NCBI GenBank assembly: GCA_025457725.1
Contig: JALOTU010000013.1
Span: 1 to 14,451, forward strand
Direction of reading: 5' to 3'
DNA: 14,451 bases
From: Verrucomicrobiota bacterium
GTDB lineage: Bacteria > Verrucomicrobiota > Verrucomicrobiia > Limisphaerales > DSYF01
A model generated the notes under the pieces. The model had not been told where the DNA came from. It searched no databases and worked only from the letters and a program-made list of their open reading frames with translations. The position numbers and the translations under genes were made by a program. Below, piece by piece: positions 1 to 6,949 of the stretch. How positions within the stretch are numbered: the first letter of the stretch is position 1; each line of letters opens with the position of its first letter.

Positions 1-492
1 TTCAACTCGGGCACGGCGTTTTTGGGCGCGGGCACAAACTACGTTTACAACGGCACGGTCACATTCAACGGCTCCATTGCCTCGGAGAACCTGGAGATCA
101 GCAGCGACAGCACGCTCAGCGTGGCCGGGACTCACACCCTGAGCGGCAGCGTCCAATGGACCGGTGGCACGATCAGCGGGGCAACGACCATCGCGACCAA
201 CGGCATCCTCCGGATCGTCGGCACCGCGGATCGCGCGTTGGCCGGTTCGCTGAACAACCAGGGCACGGTGCTGTGGACGGGTGCGAACACGATTCTCATG
301 GCCAACGGCCATCTCACCAATTGGGCGGGCGGCGTGTTGGAAATCGAAAACAACCAGTGGATCGCGGCCTACAGCGGCGTTCCCAACGCCCACAACAGCG
401 GCACCCTCCGCAAGAGCGCCGGCGGGGGCGACACCATCATTGGGGTGCCTCTGGTCAACACCGGCACGCTCGAGGTTCAGTCCGGTCGCGTG
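1..492 (+). CDS. Repeat-rich surface protein, 5' fragment (open at left edge, frameshifted)
   Basis: This reading frame is open from base 1, so the gene begins before the window. It encodes beta-strand-rich, Gly/Thr/Asn-rich sequence with recurring elements: SENLEI (82-99), TIATNG, the LRKSAGGG element, and IIGVPLVNTGTLEV ending in SGRV at 481-492. The same elements recur downstream but in the frame one base to the right, so the coding frame changes at about 490-493. After that point this frame stays open to a stop at 1828-1830, but its translation is Arg/His/Gln-rich and matches nothing in the repeats, so I treat it as out of phase. The protein is probably an exported, beta-helix-like surface protein, as in passenger-type repeats. 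That role is inferred from repeat style only. The first in-frame ATG in the window (22) is internal and not the true start. Confidence 0.6.
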
Positions 493-493
493 C
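490..493 (+). other. Frameshift junction: 92 bp missing relative to the repeat unit
   Basis: Unit 2 is followed by 96 bases between its SGR codons and the next SENLE-type leader end (911-1006). At the equivalent place after unit 1 there are only 4 bases (490-493). The deficit is 92 bp, which is not a multiple of three, and it moves the coding frame by one base to the right. Recombination between whole units would remove 513 bp in phase, so this looks like a separate short deletion, a sequencing error or a local assembly collapse. Confidence 0.7.
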
Positions 494-3022
494 TCCATTG
501 CCTCGGAGAACCTGGAGATCGGCGGCGCGACCTTCAACGGCAACAGCTGTTTCAGCGGCCTGGTGAATTGGACCAGTGGCGTGCTGGCGGACGGCGGAGC
601 GTTCACCATCGCCACCAACGGTGCGCTGAACCTCATTGGTTCCGCCGGACGCAGCGTGATCGGCAGCCTCACCAACCTGGGGTTGGTGGTCTGGTCCGGA
701 CCCAACGACATCGCCATGCATCTGACCGCCCGCGTGGTCAACGAGCCGGGCGCGCTGTTCGACATCCAGAACAACCAGTCGCTCTACCTATACAACGGGG
801 TGCCACGCGTCATCAACAACGGGACCATTCGCAAAAGCGCCGGCCTGGCCACCACCATCATCGGCGTGCCACTGGTCAACTCCGGCGTGCTGGATGTGCC
901 TTCAGGAAGAATCGGTTACGCCGACGGCAGCCAGTTCCATTCCGGCACGATCTTCACCGGCAGTGGCACGAACCTCGTTTACACCGGCAATGCGACGTTC
1001 ACCGGCACCATCTGCTCGGAGAACCTGGAACTTGGCGGTGCCAGCGTCCTGGGCACCAACACGCTGACCGGCATCGTGCGCTGGACCGCGGGCGAGATTG
1101 GCGAGCCAGCCCTGGTCACCATCGCCACCAACGGCACACTGCTTGTCACCGGTCCCGCCGACCACGCGATTCGCGATGGGTTGGTCAACGCCGGGCAACT
1201 GACCTGGTCGGGCGCGAACACGATTTATTTCATCCACACCGGCACGATCAGCAATCTGGCAGGGGCCCTGTTCGACATGCAAGCCGACGGAGTGCTGGCG
1301 CACTACTCCGGGGTCTCGACCTTCCGCAACGCCGGCCTGCTCCGCAAATCCTCCGGCGCGGGGAACTCTACGATCAACCTGTCCTCGTTCCAAAACACCG
1401 GCACGGTGGATGCACAAGGCGGCACGGTGGTTTTTGGCAACTACTCCCAGACCGGCGGGAAGTTATCCTTCGGCCTGAACAGCCTGACCAACCATGGCCG
1501 CGTCGCGTTTGCCAACAGTATCGCCATCACGGGCACGTTGGGGGTCAACCTGAATGGCGGGTATGTGCCTGTGGCCGGGGATTCCTTTGCGGTCATCACG
1601 TTTCCGTCGCGCCTCGGGGCATTCTCCAATTTCGACCTGCCCGCCACCCACGCCTGGCAAACCAACAGTTCGATCTACAGCGCCACCGCAGTCACGCTGA
1701 GTGTTTTGAACGCGCGTCCCAGTGTCACCCCGATCGCCGACCGGACCACAGAGGAGGAAGCATCGCTCGATTTCACAGTGGTGGGCCACGATCCGGACGT
1801 CGGGCAGTCGGTGACCTATGCGCTGGTTGACCCGCCGGACGGGGCGACCATCCACACCAACTCCGGCGCCTTCTCCTGGACTCCCACGGAAGCGCAGGGC
1901 CCGTCCACCAACGTGATCGCCGTGCAAGTCGTCGACAACGGTGTGCCCAGCCTCCGCGCCACCAACTCGTTCACTGTCGTCGTCAGCGAGGTGAACCGCG
2001 CTCCCACGATCCTCGTTCCCGCAACGCAGACGTTGGATGAAATGACGGCGTTGACCGCCCTCATTTCCGCCACCGACCCGGACATCCCGCTCAACAGCTT
2101 CCGATACACCTTTGTTTCAGGGCCAGGTGGAGTGGAGGTGGACAGCAGCTCCGGGGTGTTGACGTGGACGCCGACCGAGGCGCAAGGTCCGGACACGAAC
2201 ACTATCACCGTCGTGGTCAGCGACAACGGCGGGCCGTCCTTGAGCGACACGAACAGTTTCACGGTGATCGTCCGTGAGGTGAACCGTGCGCCCGTGCTGG
2301 CACCGCTCATGGACTGCACGCATGTTCCCGGCGCCATCCGCTGGATCACCAATGCTGCCTCGGACCCGGACGAGCCCCCCGGACAGCTCACCTACACTTT
2401 GCTCAATGCACCGCCCGGCATGGCGATTGGCCCGACCAGCGGGGTCCTGGTGTGGGGACCGGCAGCGAACTGCCCCCCACAGACGAACACCGTTGTCGTG
2501 CGCGTCACAGACCAGGGATCGCCCGGCTTGACAGACGAACAGTCCTTCGTCGCCAACTTGATATCCGTTCCATGCCTCAAGATTGTCTGCGCCGGGGCGG
2601 GCTCAGTGGCGCTGTCGTGGCCCGCTGCCGCGACGGATGCCGACTTTGTGCTCCAAGCCTGCACGAATCTCGCGCCGGGATCTGATTGGCAGGTTGTCTC
2701 CGGCTCGCCGACGGTGAAGGGTGATGAGAACCTGCTGAGCGAGAGCGCGGCCGGTCGGTTCCGCGCCTTTCGGCTGGCGTCGGCGCTGGCCCCGCTTCCG
2801 ACCCTCCAGATTGCACCGACCCCCTCCAACGCGGTCGTGGTGTCCTGGCCCGTCGCCGCGGCTGCCGCCGGCTTTGTGCTGCAAGCCGCGCCGGATTTGG
2901 CCCCACCCATTGCATGGTCTGACGCAACCAATTCCGTTGACACCAACGGCACCATGAATTTCATCTCCGCGCCAGCCGCCGGGACGAACGGATGTTACCG
3001 ACTGCGTCTCGAACTCCCCTGA
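491..3022 (+). CDS. Repeat-rich surface protein with Ig-like domains, main 3' portion
   Basis: This frame carries the rest of the gene to a TGA at 3020-3022. In order it holds: two further beta-helix-like repeat units (494-1438); a transition with the LNSLTNHGRVAF element (about 1439-1708); three cadherin/He_PIG-like Ig domains (1715-1993, 1994-2281, 2282-2560), the first two containing WTPTEAQGP followed by a VVDNG or VVSDNG strand; and two C-terminal modules (2576-2789 and 2804-3019) with FVLQACTNL or FVLQAAPDL followed by W. It ends in ELP. The frame is open back to an ATG at 281, but residues encoded before about 490 are out of phase with the repeats, so no credible own start exists. It is read here as the continuation of the fragment at 1-492. 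Likely role: exported adhesin or surface-layer-like protein. The Ig and C-terminal modules fit that, but the substrate and partner are unknown. The gene may be broken, or the frameshift may be a sequence error. Confidence 0.7.
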   Translation, partial: CSIASENLEIGGATFNGNSCFSGLVNWTSGVLADGGAFTIATNGALNLIGSAGRSVIGSLTNLGLVVWSGPNDIAMHLTARVVNEPGALFDIQNNQSLYLYNGVPRVINNGTIRKSAGLATTIIGVPLVNSGVLDVPSGRIGYADGSQFHSGTIFTGSGTNLVYTGNATFTGTICSENLELGGASVLGTNTLTGIVRWTAGEIGEPALVTIATNGTLLVTGPADHAIRDGLVNAGQLTWSGANTIYFIHTGTISNLAGALFDMQADGVLAHYSGVSTFRNAGLLRKSSGAGNSTINLSSFQNTGTVDAQGGTVVFGNYSQTGGKLSFGLNSLTNHGRVAFANSIAITGTLGVNLNGGYVPVAGDSFAVITFPSRLGAFSNFDLPATHAWQTNSSIYSATAVTLSVLNARPSVTPIADRTTEEEASLDFTVVGHDPDVGQSVTYALVDPPDGATIHTNSGAFSWTPTEAQGPSTNVIAVQVVDNGVPSLRATNSFTVVVSEVNRAPTILVPATQTLDEMTALTALISATDPDIPLNSFRYTFVSGPGGVEVDSSSGVLTWTPTEAQGPDTNTITVVVSDNGGPSLSDTNSFTVIVREVNRAPVLAPLMDCTHVPGAIRWITNAASDPDEPPGQLTYTLLNAPPGMAIGPTSGVLVWGPAANCPPQTNTVVVRVTDQGSPGLTDEQSFVANLISVPCLKIVCAGAGSVALSWPAAATDADFVLQACTNLAPGSDWQVVSGSPTVKGDENLLSESAAGRFRAFRLASALAPLPTLQIAPTPSNAVVVSWPVAAAAAGFVLQAAPDLAPPIAWSDATNSVDTNGTMNFISAPAAGTNGCYRLRLELP

Positions 3023-3078
3023 CTGTGGGTTGGCGCAATCCGACGGCTCGTGGGAATTGGCGATCCGGGATGGCGGCA

Positions 3079-3097
3079 GCGCGGTAGCAGCCCGCGC
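3079..3097 (+). terminator. GC-rich hairpin after the surface protein gene, possible terminator
   Basis: A perfect 6-bp stem GCGCGG/CCGCGC (3079-3084 with 3092-3097) encloses a 7-base loop, 57 bp after the stop of the surface protein gene. It is followed by a pyrimidine-rich stretch (3105-3125) but not by a true T run. It could end transcription before the DAHP synthase gene, but the evidence is weak. Confidence 0.3.
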
Positions 3098-3119
3098 CGC
3101 GCAATCCCCATCTTCCCAC

Positions 3120-3148
3120 TTTCCGTTACCCGGACTAGTGCCTAGACT
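3120..3148 (+). promoter_or_regulatory. Weak promoter candidate and CTAG pair upstream of DAHP synthase
   Basis: TAGACT (3143-3148, 4 of 6 to TATAAT) lies 17 bp after TTTCCG (3120-3125, 3 of 6 to TTGACA). The -10 element ends only 8 bp before the ATG at 3157. The same stretch has two CTAG tetramers separated by 3 bp (3135-3138 and 3142-3145). CTAG is usually rare in GC-rich genomes, so the pair may be an operator, but no regulator gene is nearby. Confidence 0.2.
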
Positions 3149-3156
3149 GTCGGACG

Positions 3157-4209
3157 ATGCACCGCACGCAGAATTTGCATGTTCGGACCATGGTCCGGCT
3201 GGTGACGCCGAAGGAATTGAAGGCGGAACTGCCCATGACCGAAATCGCCAATCGCACCGTGGTGGAAAGCCGCGAGTGTGTGACGCGCATTCTTCGACGC
3301 GAGGATCCGCGCCTGCTCGTGGTGGTGGGTCCGTGCTCGATCCACAACGTGGACGCCGCCCTCGACTACGCCAAGCGCCTGAGCCGCCTGCGGAAGGAAC
3401 TGGCCGACCGGATGGAGATTGTCATGCGCGTCTACTTCGAGAAACCGCGCACCACCATCGGGTGGAAAGGGCTCATCAACGATCCGCACCTGGACGGCAG
3501 CAAGGACATCGAATCGGGTCTGCGCATGGCCCGCAAGCTCCTGCTTCAGGTCAACGAGCTGGGACTGCCCGCCGGCACGGAGTTTCTGGATCCCATCGTG
3601 CCCCAGTACACGGCCGAGCTGATCAGTTGGGCGGCCATTGGCGCGCGCACCACGGAATCCCAGACCCATCGCGAGATGGCCAGCGGTCTCTCCATGCCGG
3701 TGGGGTATAAGAACTCGACCGATGGCAGTCTGCAGACCGCCGTGGACGCCATGTGCGCCGCGCGATCGGAACACAGTTTCCTGGGCATTGACGAGGACGG
3801 CGTCACCAGCGTGGTCCGCACGAGCGGCAATCCGGACGGGCACATCGTGCTGCGCGGTGGCCGTGGCCGGACGAATTACGATGCGGAAAGCATCCGCGAA
3901 TCGGAATCGACCCTGGAGCAGGCCGGGCTGGTGCCAGCGCTGATGGTGGATTGCAGTCACGCCAATTCCGGCAAGAAGCCCGAGCGACAGGAGGTGGTCT
4001 GGCAGAGCGTCGTCGCCCAGCGCGCGGCCGGGAACCGGTCGCTGATCGGGCTGATGGTCGAGAGCAATCTCCAGGAAGGCAGCCAGCCGTTCCCGCAACC
4101 GGCGGAGAAACTCCTGCCCGGCGTTTCCATCACTGATGCCTGCATCTCCTGGGAGACCACCGAGCGCGTGTTGCGCGAGGGCTACGAAACCCTGGCCGGG
4201 AAGCTTTAG
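3157..4209 (+). CDS. aroF: 3-deoxy-7-phosphoheptulonate (DAHP) synthase, class I
   Basis: The enzyme condenses phosphoenolpyruvate with erythrose 4-phosphate to DAHP, the first step of the shikimate pathway, in the cytoplasm. At 350 residues it is the usual length of the E. coli AroF/G/H type. Expected active-site residues are present: VGPCSIH with metal-ligand Cys60, MRVYFEKPRTT with Arg91 and Lys96, GARTTESQ (162-169), VDCSHANS with His268, MVES with Glu302 and SITDAC with Asp327. The ATG at 3157 is chosen because Cys60 then sits almost exactly where E. coli AroG has Cys61; an ATG at 3190 would shorten the N-terminal extension that forms the feedback site in this family. No Shine-Dalgarno sequence is visible. 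The C-terminal half (VDCSH, SVVAQ, GNRSLIGLMVESN) reads closest to the AroF paralogue as I remember it, but which aromatic amino acid inhibits it cannot be told. No other shikimate gene is adjacent. Confidence 0.95.
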   Translation: MHRTQNLHVRTMVRLVTPKELKAELPMTEIANRTVVESRECVTRILRREDPRLLVVVGPCSIHNVDAALDYAKRLSRLRKELADRMEIVMRVYFEKPRTTIGWKGLINDPHLDGSKDIESGLRMARKLLLQVNELGLPAGTEFLDPIVPQYTAELISWAAIGARTTESQTHREMASGLSMPVGYKNSTDGSLQTAVDAMCAARSEHSFLGIDEDGVTSVVRTSGNPDGHIVLRGGRGRTNYDAESIRESESTLEQAGLVPALMVDCSHANSGKKPERQEVVWQSVVAQRAAGNRSLIGLMVESNLQEGSQPFPQPAEKLLPGVSITDACISWETTERVLREGYETLAGKL

Positions 4210-4231
4210 CCGGCTGCAACGTTGACACCTC

Positions 4232-5062
4232 ATGGACGGCGTCGACACTTCCCGGGTGAGTCCTGAACCGCCTCTTCTTTCCGAATCGCCAACCGCGGGA
4301 GAGCGGCCCACCTCCATTGCCCCGGCTGCCCATGAGGATCCAGGTTTGCCGCCTGGCCGACCTTGGGGATTGTGGCTGACGATGGTGTTCAGTTTGTGCG
4401 TGGTGAGCGCGTATGTCATGGCGCAGGTGGTGGCGCTGCTGGTGGTGGGCGCGTTCAAAGGGCACTTGCAGGATCCGCGCGCCCTGCAGGCGCTGGGAAT
4501 GAACGGCCTCGTGGCTTCCCTCGGCATTTGTGTCGGAACCCCCTTGGTGCTCGGGCTGTGCGGCCTTTTTGCGTGGATGCGACAGGGGATGGGTCTAATC
4601 TCGTATTTCGGGCTCACCCGCGTTTCGTGGAAGGTGTTCGCGGCGTCCTTTGGCGCGATTGCGCTCTACAACCTGGTCGCCGGGGGGCTCGGGGTGTTGC
4701 TGGATCGGCCCGAGGTTCCCGAAAGCATGCTGCAAATCTACTCCACCGCCGGCTTCCTGCCGTTGCTCTGGCTGGCGGTCATCGTGGCCGCGCCCCTTGC
4801 CGAGGAGTTTCTCTTTCGAGGTTTTCTCTTCCAGGGCATTGCGCACACGCGGTTGGGCGGGTTGGGGGCGGTGGTGTTGACGTCGCTGGCGTGGGCGGCC
4901 ATCCACCTGCAGTATGAGCCCTTCGAGATGGGGGTGATCTTCGGCATGGGACTGGTTCTGGGCGCGTTCCGCTGGAAGACAGGTTCCCTGTTGCCAGCCC
5001 TGTTCATGCACGTGCTGAACAATCTGGCCGCCACCCTTCAAGTAGCCCTGATTCTCGGCTGA
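4232..5062 (+). CDS. CPBP family intramembrane metalloprotease (CAAX protease/Rce1-like)
   Basis: This 276-residue multi-pass membrane protein has the CPBP/Abi signature. The EEFLFRG motif holds catalytic-type Glu191-Glu192 and Arg196, the second motif is WAAIHLQYE with His225, and the third is MHVLNN with His260 and Asn263-Asn264. The first 45 residues are Pro/Ser-rich and probably cytosolic. Hydrophobic segments follow at about 47-75, 92-115, 134-155, 173-190, 211-225, 233-246 and 252-274. Family members act as membrane proteases or as immunity-type proteins, but the substrate here is unknown. The gene starts 22 bp after the DAHP synthase stop, so the two may share a transcript although no functional link is known. 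The start ATG has no clear ribosome-binding site; the next in-frame ATG (4382, residue 51) would remove the cytosolic tail and the start of the first membrane segment. Confidence 0.9.
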   Translation: MDGVDTSRVSPEPPLLSESPTAGERPTSIAPAAHEDPGLPPGRPWGLWLTMVFSLCVVSAYVMAQVVALLVVGAFKGHLQDPRALQALGMNGLVASLGICVGTPLVLGLCGLFAWMRQGMGLISYFGLTRVSWKVFAASFGAIALYNLVAGGLGVLLDRPEVPESMLQIYSTAGFLPLLWLAVIVAAPLAEEFLFRGFLFQGIAHTRLGGLGAVVLTSLAWAAIHLQYEPFEMGVIFGMGLVLGAFRWKTGSLLPALFMHVLNNLAATLQVALILG

Positions 5063-5403
5063 CCCCGGCCAGCAAGTCACTTTGGAGCGTTGCCCGCCCC
5101 GTAACGCCGGTTTTCCAACCGGCCTTGCCGCAAAATGAGAACTGCGGGTGGGGTTAGAGGTGGGTGATGCCATCAACGAGAGGGCTGGGCGCGCTGCGCC
5201 GGCCCCGACCGCGTCGAGTAGTCGGAAGGAATGTCGCATGGCGCGCGCTTTCCTTGAGTCGTTCCGCGCCTGTTGCGGCGCGGGAACGGCGCGCAGGCCG
5301 TCCCGACCACACCCGCTTGCAATCACACCTCCTGGAATGGAACCGGGCCTCTCTGCCTTGCTTTGGCCGGGAGGCTGCGCCATGCTTCGCGACGTTTGAT
5401 GTG
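5063..5403. other. 341-bp intergenic region with GC-rich hairpins
   Basis: No convincing gene is present. An open frame upstream of 5404 translates to Arg-rich sequence without membrane character, and a short frame at 5148-5399 has no recognisable features. Three stem-loops can be drawn: 5106-5123 (7 bp, loop TTCC), 5188-5200 (GGCGC/GCGCC, 3-base loop) and 5261-5287 (10 bp with one bulged G, loop TGTTGC). None is followed by a T run. The region may be a structured leader of the next gene, or simply GC-rich spacer. Confidence 0.35.
5106..5123 (+). terminator. Hairpin downstream of the CPBP gene, weak terminator candidate
   Basis: A perfect 7-bp stem, GCCGGTT with AACCGGC, closes a TTCC loop 43 bp after the CPBP stop. 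There is no downstream T run, so intrinsic termination is uncertain. Confidence 0.3.
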
Positions 5404-5955
5404 ATGACTTTGAAATTGTCCACCCTGGCCGCCACCTTGGGCGTGGCGTATGCCCTGCCTCAATTGTATGCCTTCGCCAATCCGAAAGGATGCGGCGAGG
5501 CGTTGCGCAAGTTTCCCCGTTCGGTGCAGTGGGGCTATGCCCTGATCACCCTGGCCACGGTGTGGTTCCTCTACTACGTCAAACTGGAGTCCATCGCGGA
5601 TTTCGCCGCCTACAAGAAGCACATGATGATCGCCTTTGGTGCGATTGGCGTGGGGGCGTGTTTCTTCCTCAAGGATTTCCTCGCCGTGCGCGGACTTGCG
5701 GTGGTGCTGTTGCTGTTGGCCAAGCTCATGGTGGACACCGGACGACCGCATCTCGGTGAAAGTCCGTGGATTCTGGTGAACCAGTCTGTCGCCTATGTGC
5801 TGGTCCTACTCGGCGTGTGGCTGACGATTTCTCCCTGGCGCCTGCGCGATTGGATCGACTGGAACACGGCGGATGACAGGCGCCTCCGGATCGGGGCGGT
5901 GGTTCGGATGGCGGGTGGATTGGGCTTCGCCGCGCTCGGACTCTTCATCTTCTAA
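5404..5955 (+). CDS. Conserved-looking multi-pass membrane protein of unknown function
   Basis: I do not recognise this 183-residue protein. Hydrophobic segments at about residues 5-23, 43-59, 73-88, 92-110, 122-142 and 163-183 suggest five or six membrane passes. A conserved-looking cytosolic or periplasmic loop, VDTGRPHLGESPW (110-122), lies before the fifth segment. The C-terminus, with LRIGAVVRMAGGLGF before a final hydrophobic stretch, loosely resembles DUF2065-type proteins, but I would not name it so. The ATG at 5404 is preferred: the frame continues upstream to 5164, but that stretch is Arg-rich and reads like non-coding DNA. A GTG at 5401 is equally possible. No Shine-Dalgarno sequence is visible. 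The glycosyltransferase gene starts 18 bp after its stop, so the two are likely co-transcribed, which hints at a cell-envelope setting. Confidence 0.75.
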   Translation: MTLKLSTLAATLGVAYALPQLYAFANPKGCGEALRKFPRSVQWGYALITLATVWFLYYVKLESIADFAAYKKHMMIAFGAIGVGACFFLKDFLAVRGLAVVLLLLAKLMVDTGRPHLGESPWILVNQSVAYVLVLLGVWLTISPWRLRDWIDWNTADDRRLRIGAVVRMAGGLGFAALGLFIF

Positions 5956-5973
5956 CCCCGCATCCGAAATCCG

Positions 5974-6888
5974 GTGAGCACCGTCCAAGGCCGCATCCTC
6001 GTCATCCGCGGAGGTGCGATTGGTGATTTTGTCCTGACGCTGCCCGCCATTGCCGCCCTGCGCCGACAATTCCCCGAGGCGCATCTGGAGGTGCTGGGAT
6101 ATCCGCATATCACTGAACTGGCGCGGGCGGGGGGATGGGTGGATGCCGTGCACCCCATTGAGGCCCGGGGTCTGGCCGGGTTCTTCGCCCGCGGCGGTCT
6201 CTTGGATGCCGGCATCAGCCGTTATTTTGCGGGATTCAACTTGATCGTGAGCTACCTGTTCGATCCGGATGACATCTTCAAGACCAACGTCGCCATCTGC
6301 ACCGACGCGCAATTTGTGCAATGTCCGCATCGGCCCCGCGAAACCGAGCCCGTGCATGCCACGGCCGTCTTCCTCAAGCCGCTGGAGCAGCTGGCCATCT
6401 TTGATGCCGATGCGTTTCCCCGATTGAACCTGGCGTCCGTACCCGTGGAAGGAACGACCGTTGTTCTGCATCCCGGCAGCGGGAGTGATCGCAAGAACTG
6501 GCCGGAAGCCCGCTGGGCCAGCCTTCTGGGTCGGTTGCTGTCGGAGACTCCACATCGTCTTGTGGTGGTGGGGGGCGAGGCGGAGGGGGAGCGTGTGGAG
6601 CGATTGACGGGGGATCTGCCGAGGGAGCGCGTGACGGTGGTCCGGGGATTGTCCCTGGTGGAGGTGGCCCGGCGGATGGCCGGGTGTGCGGCGTTCGTGG
6701 GCCACGATTCCGGGATCACCCACATTGCGGCGGCATTGGGCCTGCCCTGTGTGGTGCTGTGGCCGGAAACGAACGAGGCCATCTGGCGTCCGCAAGGCGA
6801 GCGGATCCGCCTGCTCAAGGGTCCGCGCGGATTGCGTGCGCTCGATGTGGATTGGGTGTTTGACGAGTTGCAACAACTGCTGGAGTGA
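5974..6888 (+). CDS. Glycosyltransferase family 9 (heptosyltransferase-like)
   Basis: This 304-residue protein has the GT-B fold hallmarks of family 9, which transfers heptose or a related sugar from a nucleotide donor to lipopolysaccharide core or other glycans. Visible motifs are the N-terminal RGGAIGDFVLTLPAI (12-26), the domain linker and donor-site start VVLHPGSGSDRKNW (163-176), VVVGGEAEGE (197-206), and the donor-binding segment FVGHDSGITHIAAALG (241-256) followed by VVLWPETN. The length is slightly below the usual 320-360 residues. GTG at 5974 is the start, placing the GAIGD loop normally close to the N-terminus; no Shine-Dalgarno sequence precedes it. No other lipopolysaccharide gene is in the window, so the acceptor is unknown and WaaF/WaaC/WaaQ identity cannot be chosen. 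Confidence 0.9.
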   Translation: MSTVQGRILVIRGGAIGDFVLTLPAIAALRRQFPEAHLEVLGYPHITELARAGGWVDAVHPIEARGLAGFFARGGLLDAGISRYFAGFNLIVSYLFDPDDIFKTNVAICTDAQFVQCPHRPRETEPVHATAVFLKPLEQLAIFDADAFPRLNLASVPVEGTTVVLHPGSGSDRKNWPEARWASLLGRLLSETPHRLVVVGGEAEGERVERLTGDLPRERVTVVRGLSLVEVARRMAGCAAFVGHDSGITHIAAALGLPCVVLWPETNEAIWRPQGERIRLLKGPRGLRALDVDWVFDELQQLLE

Positions 6889-6949
6889 CGAACCAACACA
6901 GAGACGCATGGGCGCGGGGTCACTCAGGTCGGGGTGTGCCTTTGGGGAA

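Larger units (their letters stand above)
1..1438 (+). repeat. Three-unit coding repeat array (about 513-bp period)
   Basis: Three imperfect units are anchored on the SENLE codons: TCG at 82, 503 and 1016. Inside each unit the spacing is almost fixed. SENLE to SGR is 399 bp in both unit 1 (82 to 481) and unit 2 (503 to 902), and 402 bp in unit 3. The leader from F to SENLE is 81 bp both before unit 1 (1 to 82) and before unit 3 (935 to 1016). The full period between units 2 and 3 is 513 bp (171 codons), but units 1 and 2 are only 421 bp apart because unit 2 lacks its leader. A 29-bp exact repeat (71-99 and 492-520) marks the SIASENLEI segment. Confidence 0.85.

Noticed and set aside
494..1830. 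Continuation of the first reading frame past the frameshift
   Set aside because: The product becomes Arg/His/Gln-rich and loses the repeat pattern, which continues in the next frame, so this stretch is probably read only as an out-of-phase tail.
3142..4617. 491-codon open frame on the minus strand opposite DAHP synthase
   Set aside because: It is antisense to a gene with all family active-site motifs; its product is His/Arg/Gly-rich without recognisable domains, as expected from the reverse strand of GC-rich coding DNA.
5164..5403. N-terminal extension of the small membrane protein
   Set aside because: The 80 extra residues are Arg/Pro/Ala-rich with no signal peptide or membrane character, and the stretch contains strong hairpins. 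The start at 5404 gives a compact membrane protein.
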